A stretch of DNA of 64,000 nt from Paragonimus westermani. Taxonomy: Eukaryota > Platyhelminthes > Trematoda > Plagiorchiida > Troglotrematidae. The stretch is from positions 1 to 64,000 of the forward strand of contig QNGE01001693.1 in NCBI GenBank assembly GCA_008508345.1. Reading direction: 5' to 3'. Made by a program: the position numbers and the translations under genes. The notes beneath the pieces were generated by a model. It had not been told where the DNA came from and did not search any database. It saw nothing but the letters and a program-made list of their open reading frames with translations. Shown here one piece after another: positions 36,727 to 47,980 of the stretch (position 1 is the first letter of the stretch; each line of letters opens with the position of its first letter).

Positions 36727-36950
36727 GTGGCTAACCAGCATTGGCCGGCTGGACAGAAAGGCCCCACTGTCACACCTCCCGGTCTTATTCCTTCGGGTTT
36801 ACACTGGATATGTGATGTGAGTGTGGAACTGCAATTGGTGCAGCGCAAGCCAATTGCAGTGATGGATCAGCGCAGGCGTCCTCTGGCTTCGGTCACTGTG
36901 ACAGGCTTGTCCGAATAAAATGCTGCCTACCGTGTGTGCGTATGTGTGTG
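36727..36950 (+). repeat. 3' module of the non-LTR retrotransposon, copy 2
   Basis: Matches 936-1152. It contains a 63-codon ORF (GLIPSGLHWICDVSVELQL) that is interrupted in the other copy, so it is probably not coding. It ends around CGAATAAAATGC, where AATAAA could serve as the element's polyadenylation signal. Confidence 0.65.
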
Positions 36951-37020
36951 AATTCACCTAACAATTTATCACGTGGAAAACAATGTGTTAATTTCGTTTT
37001 TTGGAATGGCTATTTTGCAG

Positions 37021-37200
37021 AACATTTGTTGTAGCTCCATATCCGCCACCACGATTTTCTGATTACCATAATGCTATCGGTCTGTTAAGTGTCGATTTGG
37101 CGAAACCTTCACTACCGAAGCTGCTGGATTATGCAGTGTGCGTTGTGCGGTACTGTTGCACATTTCCTAACCAGTCGCTCTACATACTGTCATCTGCGTA
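37021..37200 (+). CDS. candidate exon, proline-rich start
   Basis: A textbook acceptor (GGAATGGCTATTTTGCAG) at 37003-37020 opens a frame encoding VVAPYPPPRFSDYHNAIGLL, then LPKLLDYAVCVVRYC, to a stop at 37199. Possible donors are GCA|GTGTGC, which would match the phase of the next exon, and TCTGC|GTAAAC. The exon lies just beyond the retroelement. Family unknown. Confidence 0.48.
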
Positions 37201-37273
37201 AACGGTTGTAATCGTAAACCAACTAACTGCTTCCTCAGCTTCCGATCGTCCTCTTACGCTTTGTCGGTTTTAG

Positions 37274-37352
37274 CCACGGACTCGCGCCAACCCAATAGTT
37301 ATCGTTACTTTTAAGTATCAGAAACTTGTAGCAGCCTCTCTGGATCACCCCG
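37274..37352 (+). CDS. candidate exon
   Basis: Acceptor CTTTGTCGGTTTTAG and donor CACCCCG|GTGAGT enclose 79 nt, phase 0 to 1, encoding RANPIVIVTFKYQKLVAAS. Both splice sites are close to consensus. It probably belongs with 37021 onward. Confidence 0.5.
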
Positions 37353-38807
37353 GTGAGTCGATGGATGTCATGCGCCAACTGAACCATGGGTGTTTCAAAG
37401 AGGGAAAACATGCATTATATTGGTGAGGCTTTCACGAAACAGTACTGTATGGCTGGAATATCGTCATTTTGTCCGCCTTTCTGGTTAGCCACTTTCGCAA
37501 TGGTCTTAGCAAGACGGCTTCTCACATATACAAGCAAAGTACGTTAATATCACTAGAAGCAACAAATATCTACTTAACATTCTGACGAAGAAAATCCAGC
37601 GTTTAAGATCATAACATGTTACTAATTTGTCACTGCAGCGAGAAAGTACGCAGTTTTCACAGAAGATTATGACGTATACGACCTACAAAGGTGTCTGCGT
37701 CTTGTTACAATAAATGGTATCAGACGACACCAGTATAATCACAGTAGTCATTGTTGGCATACAATACGCGGCATTCTCCCCTCCAGCCAGCCAGTTCGAT
37801 TGCGATATACTCTTTGCCACATGCACCGCGTAAAGCTTGCTACCGGCTTCATGCATTTTAGTATGGCAGTTCTGTGTGGAGACAGACGGTGTTCAGTGTA
37901 TAACAAAGCACTGTCTGTTTTGGGTACAAATTCACGTTTTAAGAGGACAAATCTAGAAACCTGTTGTCGTTAACTTTGGTAATTCCATGACCCAAGAGTT
38001 GATGATGGACGTTAAAGGCGCATAACTACATACTGTCGCAGAGAATACTTTATACGCTACTATATTGTTCTTCGTAACAATACACCTTAACTTTCACATA
38101 CACTCACAGACGAGGTAGTTCACTTTTACTTACGACGATAAGTCACTTACAACGGGCTAATTAACAGAGTTTGTATATTCTCAAAGTCCCCGAAGTTATC
38201 CCGATGATATAAACAATAATAATACCATAACAATATGATAACAATGTAATGCAAAGTTGATTAGTCAGCGAGCTTTTTAAAGCCGATCCTCTTCACTGCA
38301 CATTGTCGGTGTCAAATAACCATCATAACCATCCTATCGTTACGTATCGTCTCGGTCGGTAGGTGACAGTGTGTGACTTAACACGAAATATCCCACTGAT
38401 ACCCCTTTATCTTCTGTTTTCAAGGTTGATATTGTTAACTGAGATTGAGGAAACAGAAAATATAGTTTAAAAAATTCTAATGACAGGAAGATTCGCACTC
38501 CAATATCAAGTTGTTCAATGCCAGTGGTAGGCGAATTCCCCGCAGGTTTGTATGTCCTCATCTTTCCTCCTTGTATGGCACACTCAAGCCTGCCTAGTTA
38601 GTGTTGGATTGCTCACATGTATATCGGTTCTGTGGATCCAAGAAGGGTTCAGATGCTCAATTACAGGACGGTGAGAGGTTTGGTTTTGGTAACAACCTGG
38701 AGATTGCTATAAAGTACGCTGAACAGTCCTAAATTTAAGTTTAGGACAACACTAAACAAACTTGAAAGAAAACTTTCGAGGTTGGTAGTTGATAGTAATG
38801 ATGTGGA
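37353..38807. other. probable intron or intergenic
   Basis: AT-rich and stop-dense. The 18-mer ACAAAGCACTGTCTGTTT at about 37903 recurs at about 58974 but the similarity does not extend. Confidence 0.4.
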
Positions 38808-38982
38808 GTGCCAGATAGCTCAACCGTGATTGCCACCGCCTCCGCCTGGGGTGTCTTATTCACCGATGACGCAGAATCAACCAGATACAGCTGTCAAGTT
38901 CAAGAATACCAATATGAGAGTCAGTTTGGAAGACACCGGCAAAGGATTAATCCACGATGGAAAATGACTTGTATGTCACACA
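38808..38982 (+). CDS. candidate exon with consensus donor
   Basis: A 58-codon open frame with STVIATASAWGVLFTDDAE and a basic end finishes at CACACA|GTAAGT, phase 1. The acceptor is unclear. The tract GATAGCTCAACC near its start resembles a tRNA A box but no B box follows. Confidence 0.4.
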
Positions 38983-39145
38983 GTAAGTAGTTCAAAGTTA
39001 ACGGCTCTGCTCGACTTGTTATTCCGTCACACGGAAAACGCGTGTCCTCAACTGAAACAAGAAACGCCGCACCAGTCACAAAACAAACTTCACCAACATG
39101 CTGACTGAGCTTCTATTGTCACTTACACAACACCTCAGTCTTCAG

Positions 39146-39180
39146 ACAACGTATGTGAAGCCAAAGAGAAGACTCCTACG
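39146..39180 (+). CDS. candidate 35-nt micro-exon
   Basis: Between CCTCAGTCTTCAG and the consensus donor GTAAGT. With phase 1 input from the exon at 38808 it encodes NVCEAKEKTPT and exits in phase 0. An alternative acceptor six bases upstream opens SSDNVCEAKEKTPT in phase 0. Confidence 0.35.
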
Positions 39181-39270
39181 GTAAGTATCGCCAATTCTTG
39201 TACAAATATCGGTGACATGTCCAGTTCTCTCTTAAAGTCTTAATCAGAGTCTACCCCGACTAGTTTTGAA

Positions 39271-39565
39271 CGGTTGAAGTTTATTTCTGGGAGCCAAATG
39301 CAAGAGGTAATGATGCTCTCAATGAATTAGATCACCTCAGGCATGAAGCGTTCCCAAACGTAGGAGCAATTTTACTTCCTGGGGAACGCGACCGGCACAA
39401 CTGGATTAGAAACAGAATGTTCAAAGCTTTCTGTCCCTAGCGTTTTTCTCGTAACGCTGAAGACATTCCGGATATTCTCGAGCCGCCTGATGACCCTCTG
39501 AAGAGCATCTACTTGTTTGGTGACGAGTTCCGTTGTCCAAACTGTGTTTACCGGACTACGGACAG
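39271..39565 (+). pseudogene. coding exon with an in-frame TAG
   Basis: One frame reads VEVYFWEPNARGND, then DHLRHEAFPNVGAILLPGE, RDRHNWIRNRMFKAFCP, a TAG at 39438, and on through EDIPDILEPPDDPLKSIYLF to FRCPNCVYRTTD, ending at the donor GACAG|GTACGT. The texture on both sides of the stop is strongly protein-like, with a CPNC that could bind zinc. The start boundary is uncertain because TGA lies just upstream. Either a pseudogene, or the stop is a sequencing error or an AG acceptor (TCTGTCCCTAG) for a shorter exon. The family is not recognised. Confidence 0.45.
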
Positions 39566-39574
39566 GTACGTACT

Positions 39575-39627
39575 TGACGGCAATCTCGTTTATTAATCAG
39601 CCCATAAGAGGTACGGCACATGTCTTG
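39575..39627 (+). repeat. 53-bp direct repeat, copy 1
   Basis: Almost identical to 40064-40116 (two differences). The copy here lies 9 bp after the donor of the preceding exon candidate. Confidence 0.85.
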
Positions 39628-40062
39628 CTTTGAGCACATATAGAGCTTTCATCCAAATAAACTTGTCTGGATGTCTCACCGTCACTGCTTGTAGCAGCTC
39701 CCATTTAAATTGTTTTTGATTTTTAGGTGATCGGGCTTTTCTTTCACCAATTATGACCACTTATTATGTGACCCTGTTGATTTTCGTAATGAAATCTTTT
39801 GCGTGCTGATGTGCCCAGTTTTATTACTCCACCACATCTCAATTCTTTGTTGACGTCTTTCGACGCTTCTTTATAAAAGGGGTCCTGGCCTACTGTTCCT
39901 TTTAATATACCTTGATCAGAAAGTGTAGGAGAGAACTGCCAAAAATGTGAACACAACTAACAAGCAAAATATCTTGTCACTTTTACCCTTGATGTTTAGT
40001 TGTCAACGGATACAATCTTTTCGACAATATTTTGAACTTCCTGTCTTCACTCAAATCCGGTC
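39628..40062. other. unique sequence between the two direct repeats
   Basis: No coding support except a 70-codon minus-strand ORF (39744-39956) with no splice signals. Confidence 0.35.
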
Positions 40063-40116
40063 NTGACGGCAATCTCGTTTATTAATCGGCCCATAAGAGG
40101 TACGTCACATGTCTTT
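40063..40116 (+). repeat. single N followed by 53-bp direct repeat, copy 2
   Basis: The N at 40063 sits immediately before TGACGGCAATCTCGTTTATT, the start of the repeat, so this may be an assembly join that duplicated 53 bp. Confidence 0.8.
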
Positions 40117-40322
40117 TCCTGGGTGATGTTTATCTCTGATAACACTTTCTTACACTGAACAGCCTGTCCAGAAGCATCCTTAAAATTCCCCAACTAACGT
40201 TATGGGTTTCGCACATGTGAACTAAAATCTGTTCGTGTGATGCGTGGTACTAGTTCTGTTTGAGCAGAAATACAAGTTCTAACAATTACTTTCTAGCGGC
40301 GTGGTAATTTCACTTCCTTGAG

Positions 40323-40442
40323 CTTAACACCCGGCTACTCGATACTACACATCTTCGTGTTCCAGATAGCTTTACCTTGCTGACACGATCAATCGCACCT
40401 TTCTCCAAAGTAATCCGGTTAGTCACAAGTGGTGTAACTGAG
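40323..40442 (+). CDS. candidate exon, phase 0 to 0
   Basis: Acceptor AATTTCACTTCCTTGAG and full-consensus donor ACTGAG|GTAAGT enclose exactly 40 codons: LNTRLLDTTHLRVPDS and then RSIAPFSKVIRLVTSGVTE. Good codon texture. No family recognised. Confidence 0.5.
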
Positions 40443-40574
40443 GTAAGTGATTCATCAACCGACCCATCTGAAGAGTCGAATTTAACTCGACACCCCCGGT
40501 CATTCGGACTTTCATTCCTCTCCGAATATTGTTTTCAGCTCTTTTATGTGACGTCGGTTATAAGAAGCTAAATT

Positions 40575-40961
40575 TTGAATCTAGTAATCCGAGTTGGAAT
40601 TACTGTGGGACATCCGGAACTGACTGCGGACAAGCTCCGTGACGAGAACATTAGGGTATTGGCTGCCGAGCCGCTTGTCGATATGGAGCTGACGAACAAT
40701 AACAGACCCGGGTCAGTCAAGCTATTGCACGACATTACAAACCTCATAACCAGAGTCGAACTAGCGTCCAACGAAGTAGTCAACAATGTACAGTTGAGAT
40801 ACTGTCCACACAGTTGCTCAACGAAGGCACCAGAGTATATGGAATTTATTGTCCGCCTGCTCCGCGTAACCAAGTTAATTATATTAATGGCCCCTACATC
40901 ACACGCGGTTGGACCAGATTTTGCTTACGAAGACCAACAGAATAACCAACAACAATTATAG
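40575..40961 (+). CDS. candidate coding segment, charged helical protein
   Basis: A frame of 128 codons containing GHPELTADKLRDENIRVLA, LVDMELTNNNRPGSV and LLHDITNLITRVELASNEV. Heptad-like leucines and the composition suggest helices, a texture also seen in retrotransposon Gag N-termini, but no motif is decisive. The preceding exon (40323-40442) ends in phase 0, which does not obviously join this frame. A 101-codon ORF overlaps on the other strand. Confidence 0.4.
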   Translation: MNLVIRVGITVGHPELTADKLRDENIRVLAAEPLVDMELTNNNRPGSVKLLHDITNLITRVELASNEVVNNVQLRYCPHSCSTKAPEYMEFIVRLLRVTKLIILMAPTSHAVGPDFAYEDQQNNQQQL

Positions 40962-41419
40962 GAACCGCAGCATTTCAGAAAATTCCAACCGCATTGTCTT
41001 TGAGAATCAGAACGCAATCAATATCCAACGTTGCGAGTGCAGATCTTACTTGAGATGACCTAATATTTGAGAATGATAGCAACCAACATTATGATACAAT
41101 CAGATGTCCTGCTGCGATGGTTAACTCGATGGAGAACAAAACGCACCACACGAACGGCAAAACCTAGTGGGTAGTAGCGATAATGACTAACAATAACGAG
41201 TACAGATGGTGTGATGAAGAACACTTAAACTGTGTATTCTGATACACGGTATGCAACTGTATAGGCAGGGACCATTTTGTTGATTAACACTATTGAGCTT
41301 CTCTAAATACGTCGGACGTCATCACAAACTGTTTTTCTCCCAGCTGGTCAACTGATATATTTAGCTGCTTTGGTCATTTTTGTTGGGATTCGTCTTGACA
41401 GCCTATTTGTCTTTTTCAG

Positions 41420-41508
41420 TGAATTGGTTCGGCTTCAGCCAGCGGAACCCTAGACAGACCCAGCTAAGTACTAATGTAAAACACTTGAGTTCCAAGCAGT
41501 CTTATTAA
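41420..41508 (+). CDS. possible terminal exon
   Basis: A strong acceptor (CTATTTGTCTTTTTCAG) opens two alternative frames: NWFGFSQRNPRQTQLS to a TAA at 41506, or ELVRLQPAEP to a TAG. Which one is used depends on the unknown upstream phase. Confidence 0.33.
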
Positions 41509-41660
41509 CGTCATTTAACTGCACCAAGTGGTCAGTATTTCATGCGGTTACATGTACCGACAGTTATTGATTGCAATGCCAAGGTCTCCGTATCACTTTG
41601 CTTGGCTAGGTCAAGCTGATTTTGGAGAAGGTGGTAGATCAATTCCATTGATTTAGCCAC

Positions 41661-42176
41661 GTGAGATTTTCTCTTAAACGTGTGCTGGTACTGGTGACAA
41701 CGACTCGTAAGAGTAGTTACAACAGAGCTTATGATAGGCGTGGGGCTTTCAGCACCTGTCTTCTGGCGACAGTAACAAGATTACTTAATGTGGTCTTTGA
41801 TTTCATCGAGAGTGGTTGCAGTTCTGCACGTCCTTATGTCGACCAAACGTACTCTAGAACGTCTGCCTGTGCTAATTTCAGTTTCACCAACAGTACACCA
41901 GAGTATTCATGTGCGGTTTAGAGCAGTCACGAGGACAGTCACCCAGTGTATTTGCACTGTTCGGTCACTGTTCTTGATTCCAGCAGACAGGACGAATGGA
42001 GTAAGGTAGGGCGATTCGCGTCTAATGGGAGGTCGGCATTTTTATCAGCTTATATTTTTAGTACGTGGCAGTTATCGTACAGAGATGTCACGGTTGCATC
42101 AACACAGTTAAGCATCACCGCTACCGTCATTTTTAAATCTGACAGTCTGAGTTACGCACGAAGCAATGCTGCGTGA
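41661..42176 (+). pseudogene. frame with one stop, weakly zona-pellucida-like
   Basis: A single frame is open for 172 codons except one TAG at 41919. It contains FDFIESGCSSARPY, a CANFSFTNSTPEYSC segment and, after the stop, VYLHCSVTVLDSS. Zona pellucida domains typically show a GC, then about 50 residues later an F/YLHC(x)V motif; here the spacing is about 48. The cysteine expected soon after is not visible. The assignment is tentative; overlapping ORFs in another frame (41788-42009) weaken it. Confidence 0.33.
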
Positions 42177-42766
42177 AATCCTTCTAGTAGTTGCCTCCCC
42201 ACAACGTCCGTTGGTTCATCTTTGCACGTTCACTTTTAAAAACATCGAAAACAGCACACAAGTACTTTTAGCTCTCACCCGATTACGAATAATATATGTG
42301 GAGCTGTTGAAGTTACTCCTTCGGGAACGACGGGATGCCCAAGGTAACCGGGGTATACAGAAAACATCGTTTACCAGTTCACCCTTGAGTAGTTTGGTCA
42401 TAACTGGCACGTTCCAGGAAAACAGGTCTGGTAGCAATGCGTTACGTAGCGCAGGAAGATACGTAAGAGGAAGATTCAAATGTGTCTCTTCCTTCGGAAG
42501 TAGCTGCCATCTGTGATAAACTTGTTTGAAGTGAGCATAGGCGGTTAGTGTTTAGGTCCATCGGCAGGAGGCCTATTGATCATCAACTTGTGTTGTAAGA
42601 GCAAAGGAGGAAACCTAAAGAGCTTACTGAGTAACAAGTGACGCACAGGCAACTTTCGTGTTCACATTGGTTCTTCGTCGTTGGAATGGTACTTGCCACG
42701 ATCCTGTACGGAAACAAAGAGTTCAGCATCAATCACACTTCAAATCTTGCGCTGGTTTGTTTTCAG
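42177..42766. other. overlapping ORFs on both strands, unassigned
   Basis: A 116-codon plus-strand ORF (42166-42516) and an 87-codon minus-strand ORF (42216-42479) overlap. Neither has a recognised motif or splice sites; at most one is real. Confidence 0.3.
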
Positions 42767-42847
42767 CCGTCCATTATAAAGCAGTTCCGGTTGCAGCAAA
42801 ATGAGGCAGTTGTCAACACGAAAAAATGTTTCATCTATAGGCTTTAA
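42767..42847 (+). CDS. possible terminal exon
   Basis: Acceptor GCGCTGGTTTGTTTTCAG is near consensus. The frame encodes PSIIKQFRLQQNEAVVNT and a basic end, stopping at TAA (42845). Function unknown. Confidence 0.38.
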   Translation, partial: PSIIKQFRLQQNEAVVNTKKCFIYRL

Positions 42848-43189
42848 AAAGACTTTTTATTCACATCTGCAATATTCTGTCAGTTAGACGGACTTACACA
42901 CCACGTGACTACTGATATTTTATTGTCACTGTGAGCTGTGGTTCGGATTTGGCTGCATAAATGTAACACTCCACCGTATGCTTATGTCAGGATAGCGCAA
43001 AACTGACGATAGTATGAACGGATATTTTCACCGCCTTTAGCAGTGCATTGTAAAGGGATTAAGAATGTAAGTTTCATCCAGCTAACTTCCCCGAGTGACA
43101 ATACTTTAACCTCATTGCTGCCGTACACTTTATGGACTCCCTTACAGTAAAACCACAAAGTTACTGGCTAGGGGGATTCGCAGGCACAA

Positions 43190-43531
43190 ATGGCTATGCA
43201 ATATAATTTTGAAATCAGAACAGTTAATAAACGAGACCTGAGGATGCAACTAAACGTATTGATCAAAATGGTTGGCCAAAATGACGGTACTGTGATAACT
43301 TCATGTTCAGTGTTAGTCCGTTCACCAAACAGAAAGTCCTCCTCAAAGATGCGGGTTCTATGGCCCTGGGTTCGCAACGCCTTCTGCAGTTACAATCAGC
43401 AACCCGACAACCTGTTTGATAGTAGAGCACCTGAGACCGACCCCTCAACATTTGCATCCCAAAGGTCCGACGGAACGCTCAGTACAAACTCCGTAATGGT
43501 GCTAATCCATTCATCTTGTCATACCACATAG
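43190..43531 (+). CDS. unassigned 113-codon ORF
   Basis: Starts at ATG, polar with KMRVLWPWVRNAFCSYNQQ. No motif or splice evidence, and ORFs of 64-69 codons lie on the opposite strand. Confidence 0.28.
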   Translation: MAMQYNFEIRTVNKRDLRMQLNVLIKMVGQNDGTVITSCSVLVRSPNRKSSSKMRVLWPWVRNAFCSYNQQPDNLFDSRAPETDPSTFASQRSDGTLSTNSVMVLIHSSCHTT

Positions 43532-45347
43532 ACAGTACGAGTTTCTCCATCTTCGCATGCTGTTCGGCAGAAATCCAATAGCATAACCGTGAGACCTAAA
43601 GTCTGTGATGTTCTCCAAAGTAGGTTCTACCCGCACGTGAATAGGCACTACGTTGCAAGCAATGAAATTGGACCTCACTGGGTAGAAGCCTTAAGAAAGT
43701 GAGTTAAACAAGTTAAACTGTGAGAAGCATCCCCGGTTAATTCACAAGTATCACAGAGAAGGCGCCGTAATCCGTGCACCTAATTCAGTCCAATGGTTGA
43801 GCTTTGCATGAAACAGGGTTTCGTCTGTTCAGCTGTAGTGAGAGCTAAGTACGGAAAAACACGTATCAAACAGATTTGAAAGTCCTACCATCCATAGCGT
43901 AACATTTAATCCGAATTGGACCGGCCAGTCATAACCTTTATAAGTTAGCGTTAAACTCATCAGAATATAACAATGAGAATTTTGCGCAGAAATCGCAGAA
44001 GTAGGTTAAAATCGTCATGATATAGATATCAGGTTCACACAGAAGCGCGATAGTGATCAGTCGTATTCTCAGAGGATGCGCGGAAGAAGGAAGTTCTTGC
44101 AAGTGATCCGATGTACATCCAGTTGCCAGATAAGGTGTGTGATCAGCAAACAGCAAATATCAGTTTTTCAGAGACGAGGTGTCTTTAGAAGAAGACCACA
44201 TTGTACCTAGACATACACATAATAATAACGGACACTTGTTGAAACACGAACGAGTGGGTTCTCGGGCATGAAACCGGAAAATCTTTGCTGCGTGACGTAA
44301 CTCACACTTCGAAGGGGTTGACAAACTTCAACTAGGATTACAACATTTATCAGCACGGTGAGGATGTCACTTATTGTCGCCTAGCGGACCCGTTAATGCA
44401 GTAGCTGATAACGGCTCAGTGCAGGTTCACTGTACAGCATTCAATCGCATAATTCAGACTTTAACAGTAGTCAGTTCTGTTCCCGCCTAAGATGACCAAG
44501 TCGCAATAGGAATTAACGGTAAGTGCTGGGCTCCCTATTCTTTTATTTTTGGAATTTTCACTTAGGAAGAAACTCATCAGAAACAAGAGGTGCTGCTTAA
44601 GATTAGGTGACCGGATGCACTCGCCAAGTTATCTCAGTCTGTAGCGACACATTGAAGCAAGGTATCTCACAGCACGCACGCGTGGTGCTGTAAGTACGCA
44701 CGGAAGAAGTATACTCACTTGGGGCAAGTCACTCATTTAATTTGACAGTAGGAGACAAATGTTTCACCAGCAATCACGTGGTAAATGCTTCACAAAATTG
44801 ATCTGGCTCAATATGGTTATAGTGGTATAAACTCCAGGAGGAATTGAGCAGATTAATATTGCCAAAACTCGTTTCATGTGTCGTTCTGGTAGGTTTGTTC
44901 TTTCAGTGGAAACACTTGATGAAAACATTCAGTATGTCACGTACGAGAGTTATTTTGTGGAGGGTTTGTCTTGGAAAGCACTGTACATAAACTTAACAGT
45001 ATCCCAAAAATCCAACTTCAGCCACAACCACTAAAAACTTATCCTTCAGCCGACGAGATGTTCGATTGCCTCACCAAAAGTGACGCATGCAGGGCAAGTA
45101 TTCTGATGGAAAAGAGTAGGTTTTAACAGGTGTTATCATTAACTATTGTAACAAAACAATGATTAAAGAGATGGAGGTCAACTACGGTTACCTGGCTTGG
45201 TTTAGAACAGCAACAGTTACAGATGACCTTGACTCGTCTACAAATAGCACAGATAGGTTAAGAGTATCAGGTCAGTTGTCGGTTAGCTAAACGCACTTGA
45301 GAAAAGACGTAATCCTGAAGTACAAAGTACACACAGGCCTTCTCCAG
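43532..45347. other. no convincing gene
   Basis: A 27-nt micro-exon candidate (44493-44519, between TTCTGTTCCCGCCTAAG and GTAAGT) is the only splice-bounded stretch seen. Confidence 0.3.
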
Positions 45348-45419
45348 CAGTCTGAAACGATCGATTGGAAGTCAGCAATTAAAGGATCGTTATCTCAAAC
45401 TCGTGTTTTAAACGGACAG
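45348..45419 (+). CDS. candidate exon, exactly 24 codons
   Basis: Acceptor GGCCTTCTCCAG and full-consensus donor GGACAG|GTAAGT enclose QSETIDWKSAIKGSLSQT and six more residues, phase 0 to 0. The frame is open upstream to 45291, so an earlier acceptor is possible. Confidence 0.42.
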
Positions 45420-47045
45420 GTAAGTGTGTAGACGAAACGTCCTCTCGTTTATGGTCCGCCCTCCCCCAAATGCATTTCTTAACTCAGGGATCACGGCTGC
45501 CTCTGGTGTGAAGTTTAAAAGTCCACCAAATCAACACATACCTGACGGTCGGCGAGAGCTACAAATCTCTTAGACTCATAACTCAACCACACGCACGAGT
45601 CACCTACCCGTTTGTATCTGCTTGTTTTGTGTTACTGTCAACCTGTACAATGATCGGCTATACCATCACAATGTGTTGGCATGCTGGATGTTGGTAGTTT
45701 TCTTCCGATTCGACTTTCTTACCCTAAAACAGTTTCCCATACATTTTTGAAATTCTAACAGGTTGCAGTTTCTGGTTCATACAAGAAGGGGGGAACGAAT
45801 AAAACTTTGATGTTTTCCCCTTTTCTTTTGCAAACTTACGAATCCCGACAGTAAGCACACAAAAATATTAGTCTTTTTACCGTTGTTTTCTTACATCTCT
45901 AAAATAACCTCCCCATCACATCGACACAAACAGAGAACTATTTGAAGTTAACTGTCAATTCGTATTCGAGGTAGAACACAAGCTCAGTTTCGTCGGACTT
46001 TGTTTTATGCATATCAGAAAACACAGACTCAATTTGAGTCCTTTCAGTTTCTACAATGGTTTTTTCACCACGCTTAGATTAAGCTGTCAGTCAAAAGTAG
46101 GACTGATTTGTCCACATGGTTGTCGACAGTTGACGGATTTCGGAGTACAACCATCCAATTCTTCCTGTCTGATAGATGAAAAATCAGACAGCCTCGTAAA
46201 ACTGTGAGAACAAGGGGAAACAACTCAATGATGAAGCCGGCAATACCCAAAGGACACGAGGATATCGGTTTCCAACTCAGGCAGTACATACATAAATTAT
46301 GAAGGTTTCTCTCGCTCATTTCACCGCAAGGTTTACTATATGGCCAAGGGTTACGGAATATAGGTTTCATGGCCGATCTATAACACACAACGTTAATCAT
46401 AACACACTTGTTACGACGCACTCGTTCACTTCCACACTCTCCATCTCAGAGTTCTTGCTTCGGTTCATCTAACAAAATGCGAGTTAGACTTGGGCTCGAA
46501 TTTGAGTTCATGTGAAGGTCTTAGTTGCACAGACTGTCAGTTTTCATTGTCACGGTCAATTATATATCCAGTAGCTACTCGGGCCCATTTGGTTGGTTTT
46601 GATGTAGGAAGAGAAATCATTTTCAACAGAAATATAGCTTAATGTACCACAATTTTTCGCGATAAATTTTCATATTGCCAGTGTATAATTCGCCATTGGG
46701 AAACAGAATTGTTTATAACACGTGGATGAAGTCACATTCTGAACCAAAAAGCTCGGAGTCAACATCTAAATAGATAAACTTCAAATGTGCTTATGGTTTC
46801 TTTTTAAAATGAAATGCGTTTTTGAGCAAATTCATCCGCTAATGTTCCTAATTACCATTAAAGATTTCTCCCCATTTTCGTCATTTTATGAACGGGTCTT
46901 CTGTGGAATTTGGATGGGGACTAGTATAAGCATTTAGTTGTATTATTAAAATCGCGGTATGTAAAGATACGATACACGAGATTAGACTTTACCCTGTTCG
47001 CAAATGAATCTCAGATGGTAAATCTGGATTACGTTAAAGGTTGTT
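45420..47045. other. no convincing gene
   Basis: Includes a 115-codon minus-strand ORF (46074-46421) without splice support or motif. Otherwise stop-dense. Confidence 0.33.
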
Positions 47046-47318
47046 TCATGTCTGTGCAGGGCAAACCTTACGTAATTGTACTTGTGTTTTGTAAATCCTT
47101 GAGGAGAAAACTACTTTAGGTTTCATATATGATGACACAAGAAGCTGACATTTTTCAACTTTCCCCAATGGTTTGCCTGTTCTTCCATAGGAACTATTTT
47201 TGCTCTTCTCAAAGGTCATAAGTGTCCAAGTTCGGGGCTGGGGTGAGTTTAAAAATGAAGTGCTTTGTGTTCCTGTGGCCGAAAATATTCCAACCAGTGT
47301 CCCAGTCAGTGAAGGCAT
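47046..47318 (-). CDS. possible exon, unknown
   Basis: A 90-codon minus-strand frame (SLTGTLVGIFSATGTQS, later KPLGKVEKCQLLVSSYMK). Protein-like texture, no motif, splice sites weak. Confidence 0.28.
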   Translation of the reverse strand: MPSLTGTLVGIFSATGTQSTSFLNSPQPRTWTLMTFEKSKNSSYGRTGKPLGKVEKCQLLVSSYMKPKVVFSSRIYKTQVQLRKVCPAQT

Positions 47319-47773
47319 ACTTGTACCGGCTTAGTAAACATCAGATAGGACACATAATTGTGTGACCGCTTTATTATCCGAAAGACACTTGGGATGTTAC
47401 CTTTTCGAGTGAGAAGCACCTATCACTGTGTTCAAACTGTTTAAACTATAGGTCTGTCAGCACTTTTCTGCAACGATTTTCATCTACCCGATCGTGTTTC
47501 TCTGCATTGTGTTGTCCGGTTTACCAAGAATTTGATGACAACCCTTTTACATCTGTCCAGTCCCCTGGAAGTCCATGCATTCCTATGACTACGATCACTG
47601 GCGAGTGACGTTTAGTTCGTACCTTCAAGGGTACTATGTGGTGTTGCACAGTGTGTATATCAGTATCACTCAGTTACGTTGCACTCGTTTTTTCCGTTTT
47701 CACATCATCCTTGCGTTACTGACACATGTGTTGTAAATGCACTTAAGTCAAATATTATGTTCCGAACTCGTGT

Positions 47774-47980
47774 ATGAAGCTAACTGACCAAAATATTACA
47801 AACGAATGGGTGGCTTTAGAACTACTTCGTTCTCACGATGCAACAGTGAACTGCAGTTCGATTGAAAATGACCGCCTAACGTCGTCTTTGACCGGTCACT
47901 CCTCAACTATGGACGTAACAAGTATAATGTCACCTTGCTTGAAAATGAAACGTCCGCAGTGCAAGAGCCATTCGGCATAA
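47774..47980 (+). CDS. possible coding ORF, unknown
   Basis: A 68-codon frame from ATG with NEWVALELLRSHDATVNC. Serine- and threonine-rich toward the end. No splice support. Confidence 0.25.
   Translation: MKLTDQNITNEWVALELLRSHDATVNCSSIENDRLTSSLTGHSSTMDVTSIMSPCLKMKRPQCKSHSA

Noticed and set aside
37903..37920. 18-mer shared with about 58974
   Set aside because: Similarity does not extend to either side; probably chance or an unrecognisable old repeat.
38816..38830. tRNA A-box-like GATAGCTCAACCG
   Set aside because: No B box follows and the stretch is better explained as part of an open exon.
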